A stretch of 39,505 nt of DNA from Bacteroidales bacterium (GTDB taxonomy: Bacteria > Bacteroidota > Bacteroidia > Bacteroidales > WCHB1-69), in NCBI GenBank assembly GCA_016290295.1, contig JAEETJ010000026.1, positions 1 to 39,505 of the forward strand. Reading direction: 5' to 3'. Each line of letters begins with the position of its first letter. Position 1 is the stretch's first letter. Shown in pieces: positions 7,812-16,739 of the stretch. The notes beneath the pieces are model-generated. The model was not told where the DNA came from. It searched no databases and was given only the letters and a program-made list of their open reading frames with translations. The position numbers and the translations under genes are program-made.

Positions 7812-10340
7812 ATGCAGACCATAGACCAAATCCTTCCTAACAGCCGGCGAGCGGTGCCGCAGATATACATGTATGACGATACATCGTTTCCGGGATGGAT
7901 TAAAATAGGACAGACCACCCGTGCTGATGTGCGGAAACGCATCGACGAGCAGCACCCAATCACTGAACCGCACAAGACCTACCACCTGCTGTGGCACGAT
8001 AATGCTTTTTATGCCGATGGCAGCGGTGAGAGCTTCAGTGACCATGACCTGCACGAGTGCCTGCGTCGTATGGGCAAGGAACTTATCGGCGAGTGGTGCC
8101 GCTGCTCATTGCGTGAAGCAAAGGCGGCATACGTGGCCGTGCGTCATCGCGATACGTATGTCGAAACGGTGCGCGACCTTGACTACGAGATGCGCGAAGA
8201 GCAGGCTCAGGCGGTAAAGCAGACGGCGGAATACTTTGCCAAAATGGACGAAGAGGAGCCCGACCGCCCCAGCCACTATCTGTGGAACGCCAAGATGCGT
8301 TTCGGCAAGACCTTCGCCACCTACCAACTCGCCAAACGCATGGGGGCAAAGCGAGTGTTGGTGCTAACCTTCAAACCTGCTGTGGAGGACTCTTGGCGCG
8401 ACGATTTGTTGCGCCATCGTGACTTCAAGGGCTGGCAATACTATAGCAGTCGTGATACTGATAATTCTAAACTTTCAAGCCTAAACTCTCAACTGCCTTT
8501 GGTGGTCTTCGGCTCCTTCCAAGACTATCTCGGCAGGGACCGCTACGGAAACATCAAATCCAAGAACGAGTGGGTTCACAGTATCCATTGGGATTTGATT
8601 GTGCTGGACGAGTACCATTTTGGTGCATGGAACGACAATGCCAAGAGTTTGCTTGACCTTGGGGATGCCGAGGCCAAAAAGCGGCAGGCAGAGGAGGATG
8701 AGGTGATGAGTGAGAGCGGCATCGATGTGGAAAGCGGACGAGCTTGGGACGATAGTGATGTGCCCATCACTGGTGATCATTACCTCTACCTCAGTGGCAC
8801 ACCTTTCCGTGCCCTCGCCACAGGCGAATTCATAGAAAATCAGATTTTCAACTGGACTTATCAGGACGAGCAGGCACGAAAAGAGACTGTTGGAGGTCCC
8901 TACTTGGAAATGCCCACTATGGTGATGATGACTTATCAGATGCCGCAAGACCTCGGTGCTATGATAGAGCAATGGGACATGGACGGCTTCGACCTGAACG
9001 AGTTCTTCAGAGCCGAAGGCAAGACTTTCGTCCATGAGAAGGCGGTGCAGAAATGGCTTGATATTATCCGTGGAGAAGCTCCTATTTTCGGCGATGGCAG
9101 TTCACCCCTCAATGTGCGTCCTGCTTTGCCTTTTGAGGACACTCGCCTGCTTGACCTCTGCGCCCACACGATGTGGTTCCTGCCTAATGTGGCTTCGTGC
9201 AATGCCATGGAAGCTCTGTTGCACCGTCCGGCTAACGGATTCTATCAGAATTACACTATCATCAACTGTAGCGGCATCAAGGCTGGTATTGGGGTGGATG
9301 CACTCGGTCCAGTACGCGAAGCCATGGGCGACAACCCGTTGAAAACACGCACCATCACGCTGACTTGCGGCAAGCTGACTACTGGAGTCACTTTGCGCCC
9401 TCTGGGAGGACTGCTGATGTTACGTAACTGCTCCAGTCCGGAAACTTACTTCCAGACTGCTTTCCGCGTGCAAAGCCCATGGACAGCCACTGACAAGGAT
9501 GACCCGACGAAGAAGACCATCCTCAAACCTACCTGCTATGTGTTCGACTTTGCTCCCAATCGTGCTTTGCGTGAGGTGGTGACATACGCCAACCAGCTGG
9601 ATGTGGATAGCAACCGTCGCATCACTGACAAGGTGGACGAATTCATCAATTTCCTGCCCATCCTCCAGTTCGATGGCAGTTCGATGAAGCGGGTGGATGC
9701 CACTGAAATCCTTGACTTTGTTGATAACGGCACCAGCGGCACGCTGCTGGCACGCCGTTGGAACAGCGCACAACTGGTCAATGTCGATAATGCTACTTTA
9801 CAACGAGTGCTTGACAACCCCGAAGCTTTGGCTACCATCATGAAAATTGAGGGTTTCCGTGCCTTGGGCAGCGATATTATCGAGAACATTGTCAACCGTG
9901 CCGAGAAAATCAAGAAACTTAAACGGGAGGCTGGCGAAAGCGGTGGTAGCAGCAAGAAGAAAGAATTGACGCAGGAGGAGAAGGAGTATCGCTCCAAGCG
10001 GCGCGAGGTGCAGGAGAAACTGATGAAATTCGCCACCCGAATACCCATTTTCATGTATCTCACCGATTATCGTGAAGAAAGCCTTGAGGATGTTATCCGT
10101 AAGCTGGAACCGAGTTTGTTTGAACGTGTTACGGGTTTAACCATCGATGACTTCGACCTGCTGTTGCGTGTCGGGGTGTTCAACCGTGCCCAGATGAATG
10201 ACGCCATCTTGAAGTTCCGCCGCTACGAGGATGCCTCTTTAGCCTATACAGGTGTCAACCGCCATGCCTCAGATACCCGTATCGGTCTGATGGACAGCAC
10301 GGTGCCCATTGAGGCGTTGGTGGGTGCTGGTGAGGAGTAA
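7812..10340 (+). CDS. GIY-YIG nuclease fused to DEAD-like helicase (restriction subunit)
   Basis: 842 residues from the ATG at 7812. Residues about 18-95 match the T5orf172/MUG113 type of GIY-YIG domain: IYMYDD, PGWIKIGQT, an Arg-rich helix (ADVRKR) and SDHDLHECL. A superfamily 2 helicase core follows: AKMRFGKTF near 160 (Walker A-like), LDEYH with D266-H269 (motif II), SGTPF at 328-332 (motif III), and QTAFRVQS at 548-555 (motif VI). The C-terminal 250 residues include a basic, coiled stretch (KKLKREAGES...KKKELTQEEKEYRSKRREV). By analogy with type I/III restriction subunits, the helicase would translocate or remodel DNA and the GIY-YIG domain would cut it; this is inference. It stops 26 bases from a convergent chromosomal gene, which marks the end of the defence island. 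Confidence 0.85.
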   Translation: MQTIDQILPNSRRAVPQIYMYDDTSFPGWIKIGQTTRADVRKRIDEQHPITEPHKTYHLLWHDNAFYADGSGESFSDHDLHECLRRMGKELIGEWCRCSLREAKAAYVAVRHRDTYVETVRDLDYEMREEQAQAVKQTAEYFAKMDEEEPDRPSHYLWNAKMRFGKTFATYQLAKRMGAKRVLVLTFKPAVEDSWRDDLLRHRDFKGWQYYSSRDTDNSKLSSLNSQLPLVVFGSFQDYLGRDRYGNIKSKNEWVHSIHWDLIVLDEYHFGAWNDNAKSLLDLGDAEAKKRQAEEDEVMSESGIDVESGRAWDDSDVPITGDHYLYLSGTPFRALATGEFIENQIFNWTYQDEQARKETVGGPYLEMPTMVMMTYQMPQDLGAMIEQWDMDGFDLNEFFRAEGKTFVHEKAVQKWLDIIRGEAPIFGDGSSPLNVRPALPFEDTRLLDLCAHTMWFLPNVASCNAMEALLHRPANGFYQNYTIINCSGIKAGIGVDALGPVREAMGDNPLKTRTITLTCGKLTTGVTLRPLGGLLMLRNCSSPETYFQTAFRVQSPWTATDKDDPTKKTILKPTCYVFDFAPNRALREVVTYANQLDVDSNRRITDKVDEFINFLPILQFDGSSMKRVDATEILDFVDNGTSGTLLARRWNSAQLVNVDNATLQRVLDNPEALATIMKIEGFRALGSDIIENIVNRAEKIKKLKREAGESGGSSKKKELTQEEKEYRSKRREVQEKLMKFATRIPIFMYLTDYREESLEDVIRKLEPSLFERVTGLTIDDFDLLLRVGVFNRAQMNDAILKFRRYEDASLAYTGVNRHASDTRIGLMDSTVPIEALVGAGEE

Positions 10341-10366
10341 AAGATACTTCGCAAGGAGTTGCGGCC

Positions 10367-11302
10367 TTACTGCAACTTCACGGCGGGCCAGCCGTAGTCT
10401 TGGTAGTAATGGACGGAGAGTCCGTGGCGTTGAACATATTCCCTCAGTTGCTCCTGGCGGACAGCTTCGCGAACATCCTCATTGGAGTGCATGTTCTGGT
10501 AAACATCATAATGCTTGCCAAAAATACGTTTGGCACTTAACTCATTACCAGCACCGTCAACGGTCTGCTCAAAATCGGTCACGGACAAGTTGTTACCATT
10601 TTCGAGAAGGGTCATGCAACCTGAATGATTGCCCCCTGAAACGGTCTTGAGGGTGTCACCGGAAATGTTGTACCAATAAATCCAAAAATCACCGAATACA
10701 TTGGCATACTCGGAGTCAGACTCTTCTTCCGCCACCATCATCAACACAGGAATACACAGCTCGCCCTGCGAATACTGCGAGCCAATTTCATTGACTAAAT
10801 AATCGCTGATCACTTTGCGTACTTTCTGTTCCTGACGGTTGGTTTCGATATAACGGATGCAGTCGGCTTTGTGCTCATCGAAATCCGACATCAGCCATTG
10901 GCCATCCACCTTTTCCATGTAAAGCCGGTGCTCTTCTATGTCGCAGCTTTCATCAAAAGATCCATCTTCCCATTTCTGGCGTACATTGATGGTTGCGATA
11001 GCGTGTGTGTCATCGGTCTGCTCCACTTTAACCACCTCGTAATCAGCGATGGTGCCGCCATTTCCGGTCACAAAATAGTAGAGCCATTCGTGGTCCATGG
11101 CTTCGTGAGAGGGTAGGTGGTTGAACATGGTGTCCAACACAGTATAGAAATCAGTTGTCATGTATTCTTTCGACTGCTTCAACAACTCATGGTCGGGGAT
11201 GTATTTGCATAACTCAGCGGCACGTTCACGCAGCTGCTTTTCTGTATTGTTGCAAGCCACCAGCATCAGGGCAGCACAAAGAATTAAAACTAATTTTTTC
11301 AT
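10367..11302 (-). CDS. Lipoprotein of unknown function
   Basis: 311 residues. The N-terminus is a lipoprotein signal, MKKLVLILCAALMLVAC, with lipobox LVAC and Cys17, so the mature protein should be membrane-anchored. Residues about 35-150 have the alternating pattern seen in NTF2-like or DUF4878-type lipoproteins (helices, then strands ending in KVDGQWLMSDFD), which is suggestive only. The second half, about 150-311, is not recognised. It lies 73 bases after the end of the aldo-keto reductase gene on the same strand. No TAnnTTTG element occurs in that gap, so it is likely cotranscribed. Confidence 0.75.
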   Translation of the reverse strand: MKKLVLILCAALMLVACNNTEKQLRERAAELCKYIPDHELLKQSKEYMTTDFYTVLDTMFNHLPSHEAMDHEWLYYFVTGNGGTIADYEVVKVEQTDDTHAIATINVRQKWEDGSFDESCDIEEHRLYMEKVDGQWLMSDFDEHKADCIRYIETNRQEQKVRKVISDYLVNEIGSQYSQGELCIPVLMMVAEEESDSEYANVFGDFWIYWYNISGDTLKTVSGGNHSGCMTLLENGNNLSVTDFEQTVDGAGNELSAKRIFGKHYDVYQNMHSNEDVREAVRQEQLREYVQRHGLSVHYYQDYGWPAVKLQ

Positions 11303-11375
11303 AGGTCGTTATTTTTTCTGTTGTTATTTTTCTTTTGTTAAGATATTGATAATGAATTTTTTAGATGCTTTGATG

Positions 11376-12593
11376 TTACTTTCCGAACACTTCTTGGGCA
11401 CGGTCCATCTTGGCGGGAATGTCAACCTCAAAAGGACAGCGACTGAGGCAGGCTCCGCAGTGGGTGCACTCGCCCGCATGGTGTGGTAGCGCATCGTACT
11501 GGGCTTGCAATTCAGGGGTGAGTCCCTCTAATTCGGCTTTGTCCAACAGCTCGTTGACTTTTGCGATGGGAATACCCATGCTGCAGGGCGAGCAGTGGTT
11601 GCAGTAGGTGCAGTCACCATCGGCCTTGGCTTGTTCCTGTTTGCTGACAGCGGTATAGTCTTTTTCTTCCTCCGTGGCATGCATCCAGTGCAGGTCGGCT
11701 TTCAGCTCATCAAGGTTGTCAATGCCGAGAATACAGGTGCTTACGCAGGGCTTGGCCAGACAGTAAGCAATACACTGCTCGGGCGTATAGGCCACACCCA
11801 GAGGTGAAGTTTTGGCATCCAGCAGTCGGCCACCACCACCTAATGTCTTCATCACCGTAATGGCAATATTGTGGGAAGCACAGTAGTCGTAGAGTTCCAC
11901 ACGCACCGGGTCGATACCCGCTTGCAGGTTGTCCATAGCTCCTTTCTCCCAAGGAATGGCACCACCGCGCATACGGTCGAAGGCAGGGTTGAGTGAGAAC
12001 ATGATGACCTCTATCCAACCGCTCTTGGCGGCACGCAGAGCCACTTCGGCATTATGGCTGCTGACTCCTATGTGTTGGATTTTTCCTTCTTTTTTCAGCT
12101 GAAACACATAATCAAGAAATGGACTTCCTTCTAGCTCATCCCATTCTTCGTAGCTGTCGGTGATATGTATCATGCCCACCTCGATATGGTCGGTGTTCAG
12201 GCGAGCCAGCATATCCTCAAAGCCTTGCTTGGTCTCTTCGAGGTCGCGGGTACGGCAGTGTTGACCGTCTTTGAAAATGCAGCCGATATGGCCCTGGATA
12301 ATCATCTCGTCACGACGGCCTTGCAGTGCATAGCCGATGTTGGAGCGTGTCTTGGGGTTGGCATCGTACAAGTCGATGTAGTTCATGCCGCTGTCGAGTG
12401 CCATAGTCATCATTTCGAGCGAAGCGGCACTGTCGATTTTCTCAAAGCCGCCGCAGCCGATGCTGATTTCGCTGACCATCAGTCCCGTGTTGCCTAAGGG
12501 ACGGTAGTTCATGCTGGTTTTCTTTTCTGCCTGTTTGCAGCCGATGGCCACTATGCAAAGGGCCGCCAATAGAAGGATGTGGATTTTTTTCAT
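11376..12593 (-). CDS. Aldo/keto reductase lipoprotein with C-terminal 4Fe-4S dicluster
   Basis: 405 residues from the ATG at 12593; an upstream in-frame ATG would add 11 residues ahead of a good lipoprotein signal (MKKIHILLLAALCIVAIGC, Cys19), so I prefer the later start. Residues about 30-290 form the aldo-keto reductase barrel, with PLGNTGLMVSEISIGCGG, the DLYDANP segment near the usual catalytic Asp-Tyr, and GVSSHN. Two ferredoxin-type motifs follow: CTYCNHCSPC and CTHCGACLSRCP, each CxxCxxCxxxC-like. This architecture is the known Fe-S AKR family, probably an NAD(P)H or ferredoxin-linked oxidoreductase; the substrate is unknown. The lipobox predicts anchoring outside the cytoplasm, which is unusual for an enzyme needing nicotinamide and Fe-S cofactors. 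Confidence 0.9.
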   Translation of the reverse strand: MKKIHILLLAALCIVAIGCKQAEKKTSMNYRPLGNTGLMVSEISIGCGGFEKIDSAASLEMMTMALDSGMNYIDLYDANPKTRSNIGYALQGRRDEMIIQGHIGCIFKDGQHCRTRDLEETKQGFEDMLARLNTDHIEVGMIHITDSYEEWDELEGSPFLDYVFQLKKEGKIQHIGVSSHNAEVALRAAKSGWIEVIMFSLNPAFDRMRGGAIPWEKGAMDNLQAGIDPVRVELYDYCASHNIAITVMKTLGGGGRLLDAKTSPLGVAYTPEQCIAYCLAKPCVSTCILGIDNLDELKADLHWMHATEEEKDYTAVSKQEQAKADGDCTYCNHCSPCSMGIPIAKVNELLDKAELEGLTPELQAQYDALPHHAGECTHCGACLSRCPFEVDIPAKMDRAQEVFGK

Positions 12594-12622
12594 ATTCTTT
12601 TTTTTATTCAAATAATAATCAT

Positions 12623-12631
12623 GCAAAAATA
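12623..12631 (-). promoter_or_regulatory. Promoter -7 element for the aldo/keto reductase
   Basis: On the minus strand this reads TATTTTTGC, matching TAnnTTTG, 30 bases upstream of the ATG at 12593. Upstream on that strand is an A/T-rich stretch without a clear -33 box. Confidence 0.5.
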
Positions 12632-12655
12632 CAACTTTTTATGGTAGTATTTTAA

Positions 12656-12689
12656 AACAAAAAAAGCGACTGTTTAGGTCGCTTTTTTT
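12656..12689 (-). terminator. Intrinsic terminator after the 12707-13327 gene
   Basis: AGCGAC and GTCGCT arms (12665-12670 and 12678-12683) are flanked by A-runs and T-runs, giving a stem extended to about 12 pairs on either strand. On the minus strand it follows the stop of the coiled-coil protein and precedes the aldo/keto reductase promoter, so it separates the two transcription units. Confidence 0.8.
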
Positions 12690-12706
12690 ATGGTTTGTTT
12701 TGATGA

Positions 12707-13327
12707 TTAGTCGATGGTGAAGTTTCTCAACATGGTGTTGGCTTGTTCCAGCTGTCTGTTCAAAGCATCTTGTTTTTCAGTAGCTTTGGCAATTTGTTCT
12801 TGCAGTTTCTGGATTTCTTTGTCAGTTTTCTCTTTTTCCTTGTTAGCGGCTTCGATTTCTTTCTTTATTTCTTCGATTCTTTGTTTCAGCTGATATTTTT
12901 CAATAGCTCTGGGGAATTTAGAAACGATGTTTTTGATGTTGTATGCTGCGGTGGCATCATTGGAGGAAGAAATAGTGTTCATATTACCCAAGCTGCAAAT
13001 GAAAATAACGTCAGTGGAAACGTCCTGTTTTTTGCCTTTTTGTACAGCTTTGAAGAAAATGTCGTAAGTGCCATCTCCAATATAAGAGAATTTCTGAGCT
13101 CTGTATGAATTGTATTTGTCTTCGGTTTTGGGTTTTACCAGACCTTTGTCAGCCAGATATTCAGTGATGGCTGCATTGGCAGTCTTGGCATCCACTTTGG
13201 GAACATTGATGGTGAAACCGTTGACATGGGTTTTCAGGATGGTTACCTGACCTTCGTTAACGCTTTGTGCGAAAGCGAAGCTTACACTCAATACGAGTGC
13301 TAATGCGAAAGTGAAGATTTTTTTCAT
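12707..13327 (-). CDS. Secreted coiled-coil protein of unknown function
   Basis: 206 residues. A Sec signal peptide (MKKIFTFALALVLSVSFAFA, cleavage near residue 20) leads into a compact domain of about 120 residues. A long charged coiled coil follows at about 140-195, rich in Glu, Lys and Gln with heptad spacing, ending MLRNFTID. I do not recognise the globular part. It is monocistronic: its own promoter lies upstream (13372-13399) and a terminator downstream (12656-12689). Location is probably periplasmic, as there is no lipobox or sorting domain. Confidence 0.8.
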   Translation of the reverse strand: MKKIFTFALALVLSVSFAFAQSVNEGQVTILKTHVNGFTINVPKVDAKTANAAITEYLADKGLVKPKTEDKYNSYRAQKFSYIGDGTYDIFFKAVQKGKKQDVSTDVIFICSLGNMNTISSSNDATAAYNIKNIVSKFPRAIEKYQLKQRIEEIKKEIEAANKEKEKTDKEIQKLQEQIAKATEKQDALNRQLEQANTMLRNFTID

Positions 13328-13371
13328 AATTGTAAGTTTTAGATGTTATGAATTTCCGTTGTTATAATCTG

Positions 13372-13399
13372 CAAAGATACAATTTTTTTTAATTGGCAA
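13372..13399 (-). promoter_or_regulatory. Promoter of the secreted coiled-coil gene
   Basis: On the minus strand a TTG-containing box (13397-13399) lies 17 bases before TATCTTTG (13372-13379). This resembles the Bacteroidota -33/-7 pair, although the spacing is slightly short. The ATG is 45 bases downstream. Confidence 0.6.
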
Positions 13400-13443
13400 G
13401 CTTTTTATCTATTTTTTTAGGGTAAATATGAATGAAATTTCTT

Positions 13444-13451
13444 TAATTTTG
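13444..13451 (+). promoter_or_regulatory. Promoter -7 element for the MscS channel gene
   Basis: TAATTTTG followed by C fits TAnnTTTG, 72 bases before the ATG at 13524. The -33 side is a T-rich run without a clean TTTG. Confidence 0.45.
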
Positions 13452-13523
13452 CAAATGAAAACAGATGGATTGTGGGGAAATACTAAAGTAAATTATTTTT
13501 AACTCGTTAAATTCTAATTTCTT

Positions 13524-14369
13524 ATGGAAAAAATGGATGGAAATTTTATGAATGTTAACTCCCTCTTTGGTGGGGCAAGTGAGTTTATTCACGATTTGTT
13601 GTTCAAGGATGTGCCGCGGATTATCATCGCCTTGATAGTCCTGTGGATAGGTCTGAAACTGGTGAAGCTGTTGCTGAAAGCTATGCGTCGCCTGATGGAA
13701 AGAAAGCAGATAGATGTTTCGTTACAGTCTTTTTTGATTTCGCTGACGGATATTGCGTTGAAGGTGATGATTATCATTGCGGTCCTGGGTATGATAGGCA
13801 TAGAGACCACATCATTCATCGCTGTTTTGGGTGCCGCCGGCTTGGCAGTGGGTATGGCTTTGCAAGGCACTTTGCAGAACTTCGCCGGTGGTGTGATTAT
13901 CCTTTTGCTGAAGCCTTTCCGCGTGGGTGACTATATTGATGCCGCGGGTGTTCAGGGTACAGTGAAACATATCCAGATTTTCAACACAATAGTGGAAACA
14001 CCGGACAAGAAAATGGTGATTGCACCCAACACAGACTTAGCGACCAAGACTTTGATCAACTATTCCCGTTCCGAAAACCGTAGAGTGGATGTTAAAGTTG
14101 GTATTGCCTACGGCGAATCGGTTGACAATGCCCGGAAGGTATTGTTGGAACTGGCCAAGGCGTATCCGTTGGTGATTGATGAGCCGGCACCCATGGTGGT
14201 GGTAACTGCCCTTGCCGACAGTGCTGTCAGCCTTGAACTCCGTGTCTGGGCAAAAAATGCTGATTATTGGGAAACCTTTTTCTATCTCAACCAGGCTGTC
14301 TATGACAAATTGAACGAAGTCGGCATCCAGATCCCGTTCAACCAGATGGATGTGCATATTGTGCAGTAA
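13524..14369 (+). CDS. mscS: Small-conductance mechanosensitive channel, MscS family
   Basis: 281 residues, close to the size of the small MscS type. Three hydrophobic segments lie at about 30-50, 70-95 and 97-125; the last is the pore-lining helix, with the Gly/Ala pattern AVLGAAGLAVGMALQG and the following QNFAGGVIILLLKPFRVGDYI, the most conserved stretch of the family. The C-terminal half is the cytosolic beta/alpha-beta vestibule (VKHIQIFNTIVETPDKK, then IAPNTDL). It releases solutes on hypo-osmotic shock at the inner membrane. It has its own promoter-like element and converges with ispG; no terminator is clear in the 50-base gap. Confidence 0.93.
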   Translation: MEKMDGNFMNVNSLFGGASEFIHDLLFKDVPRIIIALIVLWIGLKLVKLLLKAMRRLMERKQIDVSLQSFLISLTDIALKVMIIIAVLGMIGIETTSFIAVLGAAGLAVGMALQGTLQNFAGGVIILLLKPFRVGDYIDAAGVQGTVKHIQIFNTIVETPDKKMVIAPNTDLATKTLINYSRSENRRVDVKVGIAYGESVDNARKVLLELAKAYPLVIDEPAPMVVVTALADSAVSLELRVWAKNADYWETFFYLNQAVYDKLNEVGIQIPFNQMDVHIVQ

Positions 14370-14419
14370 GGAATATAATTGATGATAGAATGTAACTGTC
14401 AATTGTCAACTGTCAACTA

Positions 14420-15754
14420 TCATTTTTCGATCAGCTTCTCTAACTGTTTCAATGCTTCCGCTACCGGAATGATTTCTGAAACGCGTTCCTTGCCTTTATA
14501 GACTGCGGCGAGGCCGTTGGTGGCGCCTACAATGCCGTAGTCGGCATCGGCCATCTCGCCGGGACCGTTGACGATACAGCCCATCACGGCAAGCTTCAGC
14601 CCAGGATAATGGGCGAAACGCTCCTTGACCTGTGCCAGTACCGACTCTATGTCGTATTGCGTGCGACCGCAGGAGGGACAGGAAATGAACTCCGTTTTGC
14701 TCATTTTCAGACGGCAGGCCTGCAAGATGGTGGCTGCGAGATTGTCATTTTCCGCAGGACTGAAATGCGGGTTCTCGATGCGGATGTCCTTGATTTTTTG
14801 CTGATAGTTCAAATAGCCGCTTACCGCCGCCGCTCCGGCAATCCAACGGTCAAAGTCGGGCTCGGGCTTGTGGTAAATGAGGGTTTGATTGGTGAGGGTA
14901 TAATCAGTGTCTTTAAGGTCTTTAACGACATTAATTAGGGTGTGGGCAAAAGGTGTCTCATTTTCGGGCTTCTCCGTCAAGGAAACGCGGATGGTGTTGC
15001 CGATGCCCATCATCAGCAAAGCTCCGATGCCAGCAGCGGATTTCACACGGCCTTCCAGGCCATTACCTGCCTCGGTGACACCCAAGTGGATGGGGTAGAG
15101 CGTGCTTCTGTCACTCAGCATCTTATGCAGATCGAGGGTAGCAGCCATCATGGTGTTGACATTGCTGGCTTTCATGGAGAAAACCATATTTCGGAAGTCA
15201 TTTTTCTCGCAGATATCTAACCATTCGATGGCCGACATGGCCATGGCGTGTGGGGTATTGCCGTAGCGACTGACAATGCGGTCTGCTAAGGAACCATGGT
15301 TGATGCCGATACGTAAGGCGGTGCCATGGGCTTTGCAGGTCTCAAACAGCGATTTTGCCTTGGCCTCCATGGCATCTAAAGAGGCTTGGTATTCTGCTTC
15401 GCTGAGGTCCATCGTTTTAAAGTTACGTTTATCCACATAATTGCCGGGATTTACACGAACTTTCTCCACAATGGCTGCGGCAGCTTCGGCTACTTTGGGG
15501 TTGAAATGCACATCGGCAATCAATGGGGTGTCAATGCCTTCAGCCCGAAGCTGTTCCTTGATTTGTCGGAGAGACTCCACTTCTTTCATCGAAGGCACTG
15601 TAATGCGCACCATCTCGGCACCTGCAGCAATCATGCGCTTGCATTGGGCAACGGTGGCTTTCACATCTGCTGTGTCAGTGTTGGTCATGGACTGCACAAC
15701 AATGGGATGGCCTTCGCCCATGATTATCTTTCCGATTTTAACCTCTTGAAACAT
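14420..15754 (-). CDS. ispG: 4-hydroxy-3-methylbut-2-enyl diphosphate synthase (IspG/GcpE)
   Basis: 444 residues. It catalyses the penultimate step of the MEP isoprenoid pathway, converting MEcPP to HMBPP using a 4Fe-4S cluster. The N-terminal TIM barrel starts with GHPIVVQSMTNT and includes the VRVNPGN and GINHGSL motifs. The C-terminal domain carries CPSC and GCIVNGPGE, which provide the three cluster cysteines and the Glu ligand. The linker between barrel and Fe-S domain (about residues 265-365) is much longer than in the E. coli enzyme, but shorter than the full A* domain of the plant/chlamydial type. It is probably the last gene of a minus-strand series gyrB-ftsE-GT2-ispG. Confidence 0.95.
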   Translation of the reverse strand: MFQEVKIGKIIMGEGHPIVVQSMTNTDTADVKATVAQCKRMIAAGAEMVRITVPSMKEVESLRQIKEQLRAEGIDTPLIADVHFNPKVAEAAAAIVEKVRVNPGNYVDKRNFKTMDLSEAEYQASLDAMEAKAKSLFETCKAHGTALRIGINHGSLADRIVSRYGNTPHAMAMSAIEWLDICEKNDFRNMVFSMKASNVNTMMAATLDLHKMLSDRSTLYPIHLGVTEAGNGLEGRVKSAAGIGALLMMGIGNTIRVSLTEKPENETPFAHTLINVVKDLKDTDYTLTNQTLIYHKPEPDFDRWIAGAAAVSGYLNYQQKIKDIRIENPHFSPAENDNLAATILQACRLKMSKTEFISCPSCGRTQYDIESVLAQVKERFAHYPGLKLAVMGCIVNGPGEMADADYGIVGATNGLAAVYKGKERVSEIIPVAEALKQLEKLIEK

Positions 15755-15852
15755 AGTGTTTTATTTTATGGTAGCCAAATTTGTTGGTAGTGGTGTTATT
15801 CATCATCGCTACCTCTTTTGAAACATGGTTCTTTATTTTATAGTGGCTAAAT
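15741..15852. repeat. Imperfect direct repeat of about 40 bp across the ispG start and GT2 end
   Basis: 15741-15780 and 15811-15852 align over about 42 positions with a 2-base gap and a few substitutions; both begin ACCTCTT and continue through GAAACAT to TTTATTTTAT and AAAT. The left copy contains the first codons of ispG, and the right copy contains the last codons of the glycosyltransferase. It looks like a local tandem duplication that remade the glycosyltransferase 3' end. Confidence 0.7.
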
Positions 15853-16738
15853 AACAGAGCTTGTATAGGTCTAGTAAAAACATGCTGGGTTTTTCGCAAA
15901 GCTGTTGCTCTATTCTTGTCTGATATTTCTTGAAAATCAATTTTAAAAAGAACGGAAGGCCTATCATGCTACATAAATGATAGGTTTTCAATAGTTTATT
16001 GTCTTCGAGAAGATATTTATTGATATTTTGATTTTCAGAAAGTTTGGTGAGATTTTCAATGGATGTTCTGATTTTCTTTAAGAATTCATTGTTAGTATCC
16101 AATCCATTGTGTATCAAATAATTGTCAATGTGTAAATAGGGAATTTCTTGTTCTTTGAGCTGGCATCCGAAGAGGGTGTCCTCATGTCCGTATGTGGTCA
16201 GCTTTTCATCAAAATTTATGCACTGGAACAAAGATTTGGTAATGACAACATTGAAAGGGGTAAAATGATGATAGGGGTGTGCTGCTCTTTTATCGGCACT
16301 TTCCTCTTCTCTATTTTTACCGTAATACCATCTGAGAAAATATTGAGAATCAGGTTTTTCGGCTTGATAGGCGATGCCGCCATTGATGACAAACAGGGGC
16401 TCTTGCTGCATTTTTTCAATGGCTTCAATATATTTTTGAATATAATCCTGATGCTGAACTGTGGCATCGCAATCAATGAACAAGAGATAGGGGTATTGTG
16501 CTGCATCCGCCAAGCGGTTGCGGATTTTAGCACGCCCCATATTGGATTGATTTTGAATGTATTGAACACTTGCCAATCGAGATAACTCAGCATTTTTCTC
16601 GCGATAATCCAAATTATCGGAGCAGTCATCGGCCAAAATAATCTCGTAGGGAACACCCGACTGCGTCAACTGTTGGTCAAGCGTAGTGACTAAAGGGTTG
16701 ACGTCGTGGTTGTAAATGGGTATCAGTACTGAGAGCAT
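15833..16738 (-). CDS. Family 2 glycosyltransferase
   Basis: 301 residues. GT-A fold landmarks: [11 protein letters not shown] at the N-terminus, the nucleotide-binding ILADDCSD near 34-41, [12 protein letters not shown], and FIDCDAT near 92-98 as the DxD metal/sugar-nucleotide site. The GHEDTLFG motif near 183-190 is an ED-type acceptor/catalytic motif. The remaining C-terminus is helical with no clear membrane span. The acceptor and sugar are unknown. Its ATG is one base from the ftsE stop codon, so the two are cotranslated or tightly coupled. The last codons fall inside a duplicated segment (15811-15852). Confidence 0.88.
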   Translation of the reverse strand: MLSVLIPIYNHDVNPLVTTLDQQLTQSGVPYEIILADDCSDNLDYREKNAELSRLASVQYIQNQSNMGRAKIRNRLADAAQYPYLLFIDCDATVQHQDYIQKYIEAIEKMQQEPLFVINGGIAYQAEKPDSQYFLRWYYGKNREEESADKRAAHPYHHFTPFNVVITKSLFQCINFDEKLTTYGHEDTLFGCQLKEQEIPYLHIDNYLIHNGLDTNNEFLKKIRTSIENLTKLSENQNINKYLLEDNKLLKTYHLCSMIGLPFFLKLIFKKYQTRIEQQLCEKPSMFLLDLYKLCYLATIK

Positions 16739-16739
16739 A

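Noticed and set aside
8481-9035. Minus-strand ORF (184 codons) opposite the helicase
   Set aside because: It is a shadow of the helicase core, which holds motifs II and III here.
10340-10367. Attachment site or integrase marking the island boundary
   Set aside because: No integrase, tRNA or direct repeat was found at either visible side; only composition and gene content change.
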